The notes: generated by a model not told the origin, from the sequence alone. 56,934 nucleotides of DNA from Candidatus Zixiibacteriota bacterium (GCA_036480375.1 JAZGGI010000007.1:1-56934), one strand, 5' to 3'; numbered from the stretch's first letter, positions 1 to 8,771 are shown. Made by a program: numbers and translations.

Positions 1-108
1 CAAGGAAAAAGCAAAATGACCGCCTTGGTTGCAGTGATGAGGAAAATGATAACCATTCTTAACACGATGCTCGCAAAAAAAGAAAGGTGGAACCCTAAAT
101 TAGCTTGA
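1..108 (+). pseudogene. IS110-family transposase, C-terminal end only (cut by window edge)
   Basis: Frame 1 is open from the first base to a TGA at 106-108 and encodes 35 residues. They include VAVMRKMITILNTML and end in WNPKLA. This looks like the conserved C-terminus of IS110/IS116/IS902 transposases (DEDD-type catalytic domain followed by a serine-containing C-terminal domain). The rest of the gene lies left of the window, so I cannot say whether the element is intact. The family call rests only on this short tail. A repeat-like palindrome begins about 25 bases after the stop, consistent with an insertion next to or into an intergenic repeat. Confidence 0.6.
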
Positions 109-304
109 CATTAAAGACAGTCGCTACTATAGATTGCCACGTCGCTTTGCTCCTCGCAATGACGAGAGAATTGCTCTCGACGACAACCCGAGGTTGTCGG
201 GGATGTCATCCCTTTTTGGCTGTCGCGCGGTATATCAAATTAAGAGGATAAATTCAAGTTTTTTGAATGTAGTTTGAGTTTGTAAGGTGAATGATATGAA
301 AATA
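109..304. repeat. Non-coding stretch with palindromic intergenic repeats
   Basis: No gene is visible here. At 133-160 an imperfect inverted repeat has ATTGC and GCAAT arms around a segment containing CGTCGCTTTGCTCCTC. At 181-199 CGACAACC and GGTTGTCG form a perfect 8-bp stem with a 3-base loop. It is followed by GGGAT/ATCCC near 200-213. The CGACAAC stem resembles the hairpin at 38243-38274. The layout suggests REP-like intergenic repeats next to the IS110 end. Confidence 0.5.
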
Positions 305-334
305 TAAAAAAAGGCGGGTCTGGGTGGGCCCGCC
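305..334 (-). terminator. Rho-independent terminator of the minor pilin cluster
   Basis: Read on the minus strand, GGCGGG and CCCGCC form a GC-rich stem with a 10-base loop, followed immediately by a run of seven or more T. It lies about 25 bases after the stop of the last pilin-like gene, in the right orientation. Confidence 0.8.
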
Positions 335-359
335 CTGGAATTTTTTATAATAGGTTATT

Positions 360-1529
360 TTATGGTACGCGCCAGGCAACGGGTTGCATGGTTGCTCCAC
401 CTCCGAATGTTAAATCGGCGAGACTTTGGTCATAATGAAAAGTTGCGCTGTTATGGCAAAGGACATCGTTGCCTACAACCGCTCCATAATAATCCGCAGA
501 GTTGCGGAGGTCTATCTGAGCGCTTGGGGCATAGATGACCGCACTCATTTCGGCGCTGTTTTTTAAGACAAAATCATTCTGGATAAACATTTTAAGTTCG
601 CTGGGATTACCGCTGGCATTTATTGTACCGGAATTTTTAATTTCGACGGCCCCGGTAATATATATTTCAACATTGGCTCCCGGCGCTATAGTGACCGATG
701 CGGAATTTTTCAATGTAAAATCGCTAAAATAATACACACCGTCACCAAAGGTTACGTTTCCCGTAGTTTGAAAAGTATGATTCAACGGGTTATATGTATA
801 ACTTCCGGACAAGCCGGAAGAGTTGTCATTACTTGCTTCCATAGCATTGAATGTTGATTGAGGCGTATCGGGAACATCATAAACAGGCGCGGCATCGGTT
901 GTATCACCCAAAACATCACTCCGATTGTGAATAGTGAGTCCTCCGGTCAAAGAAGTAGAAACATCACCTCCCACGGTTGCACCATTCTTGACTATGATAT
1001 TTCCATTCGATCCCAGGTCTCCTCCAAGGTTTTCTTGAGTAGCTTCATAAGTACCCGAGTCCGAATTATATGAATCGATAGTCATATTATTACGAATGTC
1101 AACACTATTCCTTCCGAACATGGCGTGCAAGAATGGATTGAATATAGCGGGCACCAAGGTCACTTCAATCGTCGACAAGCCGTGTTCATATGTTCCAGTA
1201 GCCGTTAAAATGACTGTATCGGCTAAGGTCGTGTCGGTTAAACTGTCTGTGATGGCTACTGTATAAACGCCGTTAGTCCAGGGTTCATCGTTAAATCCGG
1301 CGCGCCATGTAGCGTCATTGGTCAATTTCATAATTGCTCGATTGGCTCCGGCGTTGGCGATATAGAATGATTTATCGGACTGGACTTGATAACCGGATAA
1401 TTCGATGCCGGTATTTGATGTTTCTACTGCCAAGATGCCAAGGAGTGTCAGCATTGCCACCAAACTAAGAGATATTAGTAATGCTCCACCTCTCTCATTT
1501 AATACTTTGTGTCTCATATCATCATCCAT
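360..1529 (-). CDS. PilX-like minor pilin / assembly protein, copy 1
   Basis: This 389-residue protein starts with a short basic leader ending in RGG (residues 13-15), then a hydrophobic helix (about 16-35). That arrangement fits the N-terminal domain of PilX-type minor pilins, processed and assembled through the type IV pilus or type II secretion machinery. The conserved Glu5 of major pilins is absent. A FYIANAGANRA segment near residue 55 matches the AFYxAEAG region of PilX proteins. The C-terminal half is rich in Asn, Ser, Thr and short beta repeats (resembling DUF7305). It is last in a four-gene minus-strand cluster. The gene before it (1582-2751) is a same-length paralogue. The ATG at 1529 follows a G-run (GGGGGGG), a plausible ribosome site. 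Confidence 0.7.
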   Translation of the reverse strand: MDDDMRHKVLNERGGALLISLSLVAMLTLLGILAVETSNTGIELSGYQVQSDKSFYIANAGANRAIMKLTNDATWRAGFNDEPWTNGVYTVAITDSLTDTTLADTVILTATGTYEHGLSTIEVTLVPAIFNPFLHAMFGRNSVDIRNNMTIDSYNSDSGTYEATQENLGGDLGSNGNIIVKNGATVGGDVSTSLTGGLTIHNRSDVLGDTTDAAPVYDVPDTPQSTFNAMEASNDNSSGLSGSYTYNPLNHTFQTTGNVTFGDGVYYFSDFTLKNSASVTIAPGANVEIYITGAVEIKNSGTINASGNPSELKMFIQNDFVLKNSAEMSAVIYAPSAQIDLRNSADYYGAVVGNDVLCHNSATFHYDQSLADLTFGGGATMQPVAWRVP

Positions 1530-1581
1530 ACTGCCCCCCCGGGTATTGTGTATATTGGAACTAATTCTAAATCTCCGAATT

Positions 1582-2751
1582 TTACAATTCCCGCCAGGCG
1601 AAGGACTCGTATTTATCGACTAAACGCCTGGTTATGTTTGCCAGATTGCGGTCATAATGGAAGCAGGCGCCTCTATCCAGTCGAATAGAACCACCTATTA
1701 ATGAGCCGTAAACCTCAGTAGTCTGGTCATACTGGACATGAGCATTGGGCCCGTAAAACGCGCCGTAGAAAATATTGCCCTGGTCGAATTGCATTGTCGG
1801 GCCGCTGGAATAAATCATTGCGTCAGACGGTTTGCCGTTTTCGTTAAAGACAGAGTTTTGAGCGAAGTGTACAGTGCCAGTAACATAAATAGTTATTTGA
1901 GCTCCGGCGGCGAGGGAAATTCGCGAATCAGATCCCAAAGTTAGATCGTTGAAGAAATAGACGCCGCTCTGAAGGACAACATCGCCTGTAGATCCAAGAA
2001 TTAAATCTTTGGTGCCGTTATCATAATTAAAATTACTTCCGGATATTCCAGTCATGGCTTTACTGACTGATTCCGCCCAAGTGTATTCTGAAGCGGGAAT
2101 AATATCCAGTGAGACCGAGTCGGCGGTTGAGGTGGTGTCACCGTTGATGGTATTAAATGGCCCGAGAGAAATTCCGCCTTCGGTCGCGACCTGAATCCCT
2201 CCGCCAAAAGTAACTGATTTACTGGAACTGATAGTGCCGTTAGAACCAATATCGGCCAACGTGTCCAAAACGGTCCCGGCGTATGTGCCGGAATCCGAAT
2301 TGTACGAATCAGTACATGTTTCACGATCCAAATCAATCCAACTGTCGCCAAACATGGCTTTACTAAATGGATTGACAATTACCGGCGTCATGACCACTTC
2401 GATATTGGTGACACCATCTCTGAAAGTCCCGCTGGCGGTTATTAGAATTGTATCGGCCAAAGTTGAATCGGCGGCGCTGTCCTCAACTATCACAGTGTAG
2501 GCTCCATTGGCAAGGGCGACATCGGCAAATCCGGTTCGCCAGGTGTAGTCGCTGACAACTTCCAAGACCGCTCGTTTTGCTCCGGCGTCAGCAATATAGA
2601 ATGATTTATCGGATTCGACCTGATAACCCGACAATTCTATGTCGGTATTGGAAGTTTGCACCGCCAACAGACCGATGATAGTCAGCATAGCCAGGAGACT
2701 GAGCGATATAAACAGGGCTCCGCCGCGATTATTTCGAATTAAATTTATCAT
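1582..2751 (-). CDS. PilX-like minor pilin / assembly protein, copy 2
   Basis: This 389-residue protein begins NNRGG (about residues 7-11) followed by a hydrophobic helix (12-31), the PilX-type N-terminus. It shares with the neighbouring 360-1529 product the segments SNTxIELSGYQV and DKSFYIAxAGAxRA, a DSYNSDSGTY motif mid-protein and a CFHYDxxLA-like C-terminal block, so the two are tandem duplicates that have diverged. The middle and end look beta-rich and probably form the exposed domain. A GAGGATTAG ribosome site precedes the ATG. It sits 16 bases after the PilW-like gene and probably shares its transcript. The exact surface role is unknown. Confidence 0.7.
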   Translation of the reverse strand: MINLIRNNRGGALFISLSLLAMLTIIGLLAVQTSNTDIELSGYQVESDKSFYIADAGAKRAVLEVVSDYTWRTGFADVALANGAYTVIVEDSAADSTLADTILITASGTFRDGVTNIEVVMTPVIVNPFSKAMFGDSWIDLDRETCTDSYNSDSGTYAGTVLDTLADIGSNGTISSSKSVTFGGGIQVATEGGISLGPFNTINGDTTSTADSVSLDIIPASEYTWAESVSKAMTGISGSNFNYDNGTKDLILGSTGDVVLQSGVYFFNDLTLGSDSRISLAAGAQITIYVTGTVHFAQNSVFNENGKPSDAMIYSSGPTMQFDQGNIFYGAFYGPNAHVQYDQTTEVYGSLIGGSIRLDRGACFHYDRNLANITRRLVDKYESFAWREL

Positions 2752-2767
2752 GACTAATCCTCTTTCA

Positions 2768-3349
2768 TTACAGCGTCATATTACGAATCAAAACTCGTTC
2801 GGCCGCAGTATAGACTCGATAACCTTCATTATCCTCATAATCCAAATCAGGGCTTTCGGCCTGAACTTTGACAACTACTTCTATAGTATTGGCGGTTACA
2901 GCCGTAAAATCGATATCATTGATGAAGTCCGAAAATATCTCGGGAGATCCACCATTAACCTGCTTCATCAGCTTTTTGGGATGTAATTCTTCGGGTAAAC
3001 TCGCGATAGCCGGGTATTCAAGGATGGAGTAAGGTTGCAGAAAATAAATAATCGTATCCACCGGTTGGGTAATGCTGGTGAAGACATAGAGGCTGTCGCC
3101 CACTATGGCATAAGAATCATGCGCGCCTACTTTGTATCCGGCGGTACGCAGAGCCTTGACTATTTCCTGAAGGCTGGCTCGGCTATTTTGTTGCATATCC
3201 GAAATCTGTTCCTGAGTCATTGTCTGGCCGTGCATCTTGACATAAAATTGGAAAGCGGCGGCCGAGACGATACCGGTTATCAACAAGGCTATCATAATTT
3301 CAATGACCGTGCTTCCTTTGGAATTCTTTATTTTCTTCATTTCCTTCAA
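2768..3349 (-). CDS. PilW-like type IV pilus/type II secretion minor pilin
   Basis: 193 residues. The N-terminus has a prepilin peptidase site (NSKG/STVIEIMIALL) with Glu at +5 after cleavage and a long hydrophobic helix, the class III signal of type IV pilins and pseudopilins. The phrase QISDMQQNSRASLQEIVKAL after the helix is typical of PilW/PulJ-type minor pilins. The start is either TTG at 3349 or ATG at 3340 (better spaced from an AAGGA); both keep the cleavage site. It lies 7 bases after the PilV-like gene and 16 before the PilX-like pair, so the four genes probably form one operon that builds a pilus tip or secretion pseudopilus. Confidence 0.8.
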   Translation of the reverse strand: MKEMKKIKNSKGSTVIEIMIALLITGIVSAAAFQFYVKMHGQTMTQEQISDMQQNSRASLQEIVKALRTAGYKVGAHDSYAIVGDSLYVFTSITQPVDTIIYFLQPYSILEYPAIASLPEELHPKKLMKQVNGGSPEIFSDFINDIDFTAVTANTIEVVVKVQAESPDLDYEDNEGYRVYTAAERVLIRNMTL

Positions 3350-3356
3350 ACCTCAT

Positions 3357-3818
3357 CTATTGGAATATATATGTACTCGATGACGATGATCTATTCAGAT
3401 TCTGATGATCCAGCCACGATACGGCTACGGTTATCTGGACCAATCCGGCAGGGATAAGAGAGTCGGTGGCGTTGTCTTCCATCACGATGGTTCGCGTGAA
3501 TACTCCTGGATCGCCCGATGAATAACCGGTGCAAACAGTATCGCGGCCCATTTCAGTTTGGCCGACCTCGCCTCTTTCCCAGACAACCAAATCGGCGTCA
3601 TTAAACGGAAGGGCCGGCAACGGGTCCATCCCCTCATAAAGCTCGATTTTTTCCTTGATGAGATTGGAGACAAACGAATTATCACGAGCAATTACGTTTC
3701 CCTTAACGGAAATTATAAACATGGGCGCCAAACCCAACACTCCAAAAGCCAGGATTAAAATCGCGATCATGACTTCGAGTAAACTCACGCCTTTTTCATT
3801 TTTTATCATCTTAGACAT
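3357..3818 (-). CDS. PilV-like type IV pilus minor pilin
   Basis: About 153 residues from the ATG at 3818 (a GTG at 3839 would add seven). The leader ends EKG/VSLLEVMIA, a textbook prepilin peptidase site with Glu at +5, followed by a hydrophobic helix ending GVLGLAPM. The pattern LLEVMIAxLILAFGVLGL is characteristic of PilV/PulI-type minor pilins. The mature domain is short. It is the first gene of the minus-strand pilin cluster. No PilY1, PilE, PilM-Q or prepilin peptidase gene is in the window, so the main apparatus must lie elsewhere. Confidence 0.8.
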   Translation of the reverse strand: MSKMIKNEKGVSLLEVMIAILILAFGVLGLAPMFIISVKGNVIARDNSFVSNLIKEKIELYEGMDPLPALPFNDADLVVWERGEVGQTEMGRDTVCTGYSSGDPGVFTRTIVMEDNATDSLIPAGLVQITVAVSWLDHQNLNRSSSSSTYIFQ

Positions 3819-4076
3819 AAACCTATTCCTCATTTTCACAAGAAATATGTACAGATTCCATGCCGTCCCGGAATATATTGGGGTAGAGGTGTAAAAAGCC
3901 TCGTATCTTATTGTAATGATAATAGATAGGATTGGCGGGCGAGTCCGGACCGGGCCAGTTTTTTTCGGGAATTTTATGGGTCAAAGACTATAATTATTGG
4001 ACGTTTCCCATAGTTCTTAATGCGTAATTGCATTCAAAAACAGCCAAGAATCTTCCCGAGATGGCAAGGCTATTGA

Positions 4077-4961
4077 TCAAGGCCCCACAGATGTAATGTT
4101 TCCACCCTCCAAATAATTTTCCAATCCGTCTTCCAGCAGAGGGAAAAAATCATAACCAGTAATTAGCTCAAGCTGATCAACACACAGGCAATATTCTTCA
4201 AATGTGTATGGCAGGGTATCTGAAGCGTTGGGTATTAGATAAGCCGCCATTGAAAAGACGCTGTCATCATTCATAAAAAGAACTGCTTTATAAAGATGGG
4301 TTGGAATAGCCACCCGATTATTGAGAAAAGTATCCGGCTGCTGATTGGGAGTATCAAAAAAATGTCCGGTGATAATCCATCCATTGCCAATAGACATGAT
4401 ACGATTTCTGATTGACACTTCCAGCGCCTTCCATTTGTACTGATTTATTTTTTCATGCTGGGGGCTTATGTTGGTCCAATAATAAGTTGAAGCGTAGGCC
4501 AGCGAGCAATATCTAAATGCAGCGGCCGGAGCGACATGCCCTTTATCGTAAGGATTATATGAATAATCGTAATCCCGGGCCTGACAATCACTGCTAATAT
4601 CCTGATCAATTTTGTTATTGGCTGAACGAGTGGTATCAAGAGACAGCATTGAATCATTCAAATAATAGGCCGCCCAGTAGGGGATTTTCCAGTCGCAATT
4701 AAAATTGATGGTGAACCATTCTTTTGCCAGCCAGTCGCCCGAATCGCAGGAAATCCCCCAGCGTAAATTAGTCGAATCTGAAAGGATTGTTTGATTACCC
4801 GGATCAAATATTGGCTGGCGATCAGAAAGGTCTGATATGTCATTTGGCCGAATTCGCTGCGACAAATCCGGACCGGCGGTGTCAGTTTTATCGCAACTTA
4901 TTAGTACCGCAAAAAAAAGCGGCGCAGTCATACAAAAGGCGAGAAGGCATATTGATTTCAT
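4077..4961 (-). CDS. DNA/RNA non-specific endonuclease, lipoprotein
   Basis: 294 residues, starting at the ATG at 4961, which follows a GGGAGGT ribosome site. A lipoprotein signal peptide ends LISC (Cys about 23), so the protein should be anchored in the envelope. The nuclease domain shows DKGHVAPA around residue 138, a variant of the DRGHxxPA motif with the catalytic His, then TNISPQ with the metal-binding Asn region, and IPTHLYKAV near the C-terminal third. These are hallmarks of the NucA/Serratia nuclease family (beta-beta-alpha metal fold), which cuts DNA and RNA. Arg to Lys in the motif is the one visible change. It is isolated and probably has its own promoter. Nutrient scavenging from DNA or defence of the surface are plausible roles. 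Confidence 0.85.
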   Translation of the reverse strand: MKSICLLAFCMTAPLFFAVLISCDKTDTAGPDLSQRIRPNDISDLSDRQPIFDPGNQTILSDSTNLRWGISCDSGDWLAKEWFTINFNCDWKIPYWAAYYLNDSMLSLDTTRSANNKIDQDISSDCQARDYDYSYNPYDKGHVAPAAAFRYCSLAYASTYYWTNISPQHEKINQYKWKALEVSIRNRIMSIGNGWIITGHFFDTPNQQPDTFLNNRVAIPTHLYKAVLFMNDDSVFSMAAYLIPNASDTLPYTFEEYCLCVDQLELITGYDFFPLLEDGLENYLEGGNITSVGP

Positions 4962-5030
4962 TGTTACCTCCCGGTTCAATTTTGGATTGTTTTTCGGTGA
5001 TGTTTATAGTGTGATTCCAATAAATAATAA

Positions 5031-5047
5031 ATACTTATTATAAGTAT
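5031..5047. promoter_or_regulatory. 17-bp perfect palindrome upstream of the nuclease gene and recG
   Basis: ATACTTAT and ATAAGTAT flank a single central T. It lies in the divergent spacer 70 bases upstream of the nuclease start and 177 upstream of recG. An operator for a dimeric regulator is possible. The AT-rich composition means chance or a weak hairpin cannot be excluded. Confidence 0.3.
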
Positions 5048-5223
5048 GTCAAGTAAAATAATGCATATACAACTAAAATGGTTTTGATTCGATATCTATG
5101 ATAAATAACAATCGCTGAAGTATTTGGGCATAGATTAATTAACCGTGACGCATTCTTTACTAAGGTCTCTCAAAGTTCTCGTTAATGATTGACTTAAGGG
5201 AAATCCGAGATTAGTTTGTCCTC

Positions 5224-7308
5224 GTGGCGAAGTTGGAATTTACAACCGATATTCAATTTCTCAAAGGAGTCGGTCCCAAGAGGGGAGAAGTTCTCAAAGC
5301 GCATGGCATCGATACCGTCGGGAAATTGCTCTATTATTTTCCTCGAAAATATATTGACCGCTCCGAAGTCGATACCATCGCTTCCCTGCAGGAAAACGAT
5401 TATAAGACGGTTATCGGAAAAGTCCTCGGCAAAGGGCTCCTCAAAGGCGGAAAAACAAGGCTGGAAGTTATTATCGGCGACGAGACCGGGCATTTATCGC
5501 TAATGTGGTTTGCCGGATATAGATATCTGGAGAAGCAATTCAAAAAGGGCGATTTGCTGGCTGTAACCGGGACGGTGACTTATTTTCAGAATTATCAGAT
5601 GCTCCATCCCGAGTATGAGTTTATCGGTGGGGAAGGCGATGAACAGATTCATACCGGCCGAATCGTTCCGATTTATCATGGCACGGCGGAGTTGAACAAA
5701 GTCGGTTTGACATCCCGGACGATTCGCAAACTGATTAAAACCGCGCTGGATTCGCTTGAGGAAAATATTGAAGAATATTTACCGGATGAAATCATTAAAA
5801 ATGAGAAATTAAAATATCTTCCCGAAGCGATTGTCAATATCCATTATCCTGAGGATGCAAAATCCGCTCGGGAGGCGAGGCAACGATTGGCTTTTGATGA
5901 GTTGTTGTTTTTGCAATATCTGATTTATAACCGCAAAGCCAAGTATAAAGAAAAAGAGAAAGCCAAACCGTGCACCCGGCCGGGCAAATTATTTACTCAG
6001 ATATTAGACGGTTTGCCGTTTCAGCTAACGCCGGGACAGAAGAGTAGTGTTGATGATATCGTAAACGATATGACTTCGAAAAAGTCGATGAATCGTTTGC
6101 TGCAGGGTGATGTCGGTTCGGGCAAAACCGTCGTGGCGATACTGGCGGCGGTCCTGGCGGTTGAAAACGGCGGTCAGGCGGCGGTGATGGCTCCGACTGA
6201 GATACTGGCGTCGCAGCATTATTCGGGCTGGAAAGATATTCTGGATAGATGCGGAATTAAATCACGTTTACTAATCGGATCGATCAAAGGAAAAGAAAAA
6301 AAAGAAATTAACAGCGCATTGGAATCGGGCGAGATAGACATTATATTCGGAACCCATGCCATTATCAGCAAAACGGTAACTTTTTCCAATTTGAGTCTGG
6401 TTGTCATTGATGAACAGCATCGTTTCGGCGTCATGCAGAGGAGCAAACTGGCCGAGAAGGGGGACATGCCGGATCGTCTGGTGATGACCGCGACGCCAAT
6501 CCCGCGGACGCTGGCGATGACGCTGTATGGAGATTTAGATGTATCCACCATTCCTGATTTACCTCCGGGAAGAAAACCGGTCCAAACGGTGTGGCGATTC
6601 GCCTCGAAAATCGGTGAGATTTACAAATATATCGATTCGGAATTGAATAAGGGCAACCAGGCTTTTGTTATATATCCGTTGGTTGAGAAATCGGAAAAGA
6701 TGGATTTGCAGGCGGCCGAAGAAGGGTATCAGGAACTTGTCGAACTTTTGCCGCATAGAAAGATCGGACTGGTCCACGGGCGGGTCAAAGCGGATAAGCG
6801 GGATAAAACGATAGACGATTTTCATGACGGGAAGCTCGATATTTTGGCAGCCACAACCGTTATTGAAGTAGGTCTTGATATTCCCAACGCCAATATTTTG
6901 GTGATTCAGCACGCTGAGCGGTTTGGGTTGTCGCAGCTTCATCAGATGAGGGGCCGGGTTGGTCGGGGCGAACGGCAGGGATTGACCGTTGCGGTAGCGT
7001 ATAAACCGATGTCGGATATCGGGCGGAAGCGTCTGGAGTATTTTACGTCAACTACGGACGGTTTTAAGATTGCCGAGGCTGATTTGGAACTGCGAGGTCC
7101 GGGCGAATTTTTTGGCACTCGACAACATGGTTTGCCTGAGTTTCGAGTCGCCAACCTGGTATTGGATCAGGAACTGCTTGTCTCGGCTCGCAAATGGGCG
7201 GAAGTCTTGTTCCGTCATCGCCGCGATAAAGAAAATGAAATACGATTTTTATTGAACCATGCCGCGATTTTTTCTAATATGAATCCGGATTTAGTGGATG
7301 TCGCTTAA
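5224..7308 (+). CDS. recG: ATP-dependent DNA helicase RecG
   Basis: 694 residues, the usual RecG length. RecG remodels stalled replication forks and Holliday junctions. The N-terminal wedge/OB region opens with FLKGVGPKRGEVLKAHGI. The helicase core shows Walker A GDVGSGKT (about 296-303), the motif II box DEQHRFGV (about 395), TATPIPRTL and QMRGRVGRG (about 573). The C-terminus has the expected ELRGPGEFFGTRQHG segment. The start is GTG at 5224, because the family's N-terminus aligns from there. The next gene (DUF1844) starts 21 bases later and probably shares the transcript. Confidence 0.97.
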   Translation: MAKLEFTTDIQFLKGVGPKRGEVLKAHGIDTVGKLLYYFPRKYIDRSEVDTIASLQENDYKTVIGKVLGKGLLKGGKTRLEVIIGDETGHLSLMWFAGYRYLEKQFKKGDLLAVTGTVTYFQNYQMLHPEYEFIGGEGDEQIHTGRIVPIYHGTAELNKVGLTSRTIRKLIKTALDSLEENIEEYLPDEIIKNEKLKYLPEAIVNIHYPEDAKSAREARQRLAFDELLFLQYLIYNRKAKYKEKEKAKPCTRPGKLFTQILDGLPFQLTPGQKSSVDDIVNDMTSKKSMNRLLQGDVGSGKTVVAILAAVLAVENGGQAAVMAPTEILASQHYSGWKDILDRCGIKSRLLIGSIKGKEKKEINSALESGEIDIIFGTHAIISKTVTFSNLSLVVIDEQHRFGVMQRSKLAEKGDMPDRLVMTATPIPRTLAMTLYGDLDVSTIPDLPPGRKPVQTVWRFASKIGEIYKYIDSELNKGNQAFVIYPLVEKSEKMDLQAAEEGYQELVELLPHRKIGLVHGRVKADKRDKTIDDFHDGKLDILAATTVIEVGLDIPNANILVIQHAERFGLSQLHQMRGRVGRGERQGLTVAVAYKPMSDIGRKRLEYFTSTTDGFKIAEADLELRGPGEFFGTRQHGLPEFRVANLVLDQELLVSARKWAEVLFRHRRDKENEIRFLLNHAAIFSNMNPDLVDVA

Positions 7309-7329
7309 TTAAGTAATTGGGAGTATTAT

Positions 7330-7695
7330 ATGACTGATGAGACCAAAACAATTAATCCTCTTTTTCTGCAACTGATTATTTCACTGCAGTCGGCCGCCTG
7401 GTATCAAATGGGAAAGACGATCTCGCCGGTATCTGGAAAAATCGAACGGGACTTGATCCAGGCTAAAGTATCGATTGATCTTTTGAATATGCTTCAGGAA
7501 AAAACCAAGGGAAATTTGCTGGAAGAAGAGCAAAAAATTATCGATTCAACGGTATATAATCTTCAGATGAATTATATTGATGAGTTGGAAAAAGACAAAA
7601 AAGAACCTAAGGCAGAAGATGATATTTCATCAACCGAAAAAGCGTCTGAAGAAAATGATGAAAATTCCGGAACCGACTCGCCGGAAGATAAGTAA
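7330..7695 (+). CDS. DUF1844 family small acidic protein
   Basis: 121 residues. The first 85 match the DUF1844 pattern: NPLFLQLIISLQSAAWYQMGK, then paired helices with DLIQAKVSIDLLNMLQEKT and a conserved IDSTVYNLQMNYI. The last 30 residues are highly charged and low in complexity (Lys/Glu/Asp-rich), probably disordered. No enzymatic motif is visible and the family has no established function that I know of. It lies between recG and murB. The ATG at 7330 follows a weak GGGAG ribosome site. Confidence 0.85.
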   Translation: MTDETKTINPLFLQLIISLQSAAWYQMGKTISPVSGKIERDLIQAKVSIDLLNMLQEKTKGNLLEEEQKIIDSTVYNLQMNYIDELEKDKKEPKAEDDISSTEKASEENDENSGTDSPEDK

Positions 7696-7781
7696 ACTAT
7701 TAGAAAACAATCGCTTAAATATGTCGAAACGGCTTGTTTTTTTTTATCCTATAAGTATATTTTAAGGGGCAAGATGTTGAT

Positions 7782-8708
7782 ATGAACCGATCGGATAAAT
7801 ATACACGTTTTATTGAAGGCTTTGGACGATCGGTCAGGGAAAACGAGTTAATGTCCGCGTACACCACGTTTGGGACAGGAGGACAAGCGGATCTTTTTAT
7901 AGATGCTTCGGATACTGACAGCCTGTCACGGGCTATTGTACTCGCGAGAAAGTTATCGATTCCATATTTTGTAATCGGTCAGGGCAGTAACCTGTTGGTC
8001 AGTGATTCCGGCTATCGTGGATTAATAATTCGGAACTGCATCCGGCGTATTGAGGTACAAGGCAATGATATAATCGCCGGAGCCGGAGAGATGCTCGATG
8101 AGATTGTAGATTTTTCGGCCGAATGTTCATTGACAGGATTTGAATTTGCCGCAGGAATCTGGGGAACGATTGGCGGTGCTGTTTATGGAAATGCCGGAGC
8201 CTATGGCAGTAACGTCGGAAAGATATTAAAGTCCGCGGAAATTTTGACTGAGGACGGTTTTGTAAAAATGGTCAACCGGGAAAATCTGGGATTCGCCTAT
8301 CGGCATTCCCGATTGAAGGAAACTAATGATTTGATAATCTTTGCAACCTTTGGACTTGTACCGGGAAATAAGGATGAAATCAAAGTCAGGATAGAGGAAA
8401 TTCGTGGCGATCGATTGCGGAAACATCCATCGGACGCCTGCAGCGCCGGTTGCTTCTTCAAGAATGTCGAGGATGCGGCGCAGCCTCACGGAAAATTGCC
8501 GGCGGGAAAACTTCTTGATGAAATCGGGGCTAAAGAGATGACTTATGGAGGCGCCGGAGTTTTTGAAAAGCATGCCAACATTATTATCAATAGGGGAAAT
8601 GCGACGTCAAAAGATATCAGACATTTGGCCGATAAATTGAAACGAGAAGTAAAGAAAAAATTTGATATTGATTTGCGAGAAGAAGTTATTTGTCTCGGAG
8701 ATTTTTAA
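7782..8708 (+). CDS. murB: UDP-N-acetylenolpyruvoylglucosamine reductase MurB
   Basis: 308 residues. MurB reduces UDP-GlcNAc-enolpyruvate to UDP-MurNAc with NADPH and FAD, the second committed step of peptidoglycan synthesis in the cytoplasm. FAD-binding motifs are visible: VIGQGSNLLVSD near residue 65 and GTIGGAVYGNAGAYG near 130. The catalytic region near 220 reads SAGCFFKN, where most relatives have SxGSxFKNP, so the usual proton-donating Ser appears to be Cys. The compact C-terminus with GAxVFEKHANIIIN fits the shorter type II enzymes. An AAGGGG site precedes the ATG. Confidence 0.95.
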   Translation: MNRSDKYTRFIEGFGRSVRENELMSAYTTFGTGGQADLFIDASDTDSLSRAIVLARKLSIPYFVIGQGSNLLVSDSGYRGLIIRNCIRRIEVQGNDIIAGAGEMLDEIVDFSAECSLTGFEFAAGIWGTIGGAVYGNAGAYGSNVGKILKSAEILTEDGFVKMVNRENLGFAYRHSRLKETNDLIIFATFGLVPGNKDEIKVRIEEIRGDRLRKHPSDACSAGCFFKNVEDAAQPHGKLPAGKLLDEIGAKEMTYGGAGVFEKHANIIINRGNATSKDIRHLADKLKREVKKKFDIDLREEVICLGDF

Positions 8709-8710
8709 TA

Positions 8711-8719
8711 AAGGAGGTA
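8711..8719 (+). promoter_or_regulatory. Strong Shine-Dalgarno sequence without a matching gene
   Basis: AAAGGAGGT just after murB is a near-perfect ribosome binding site. The nearest downstream start is a TTG opening a four-codon frame (to the TAA around 8743), and the sprA ATG is more than 50 bases away with an in-frame stop between. It could be a leader peptide site, a standby site for sprA or a relic. Confidence 0.35.
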
Positions 8720-8771
8720 TTTATAGCGACTTGATAATTATGTAAACTTAACGCCTTAATTTTTTCGTTTA

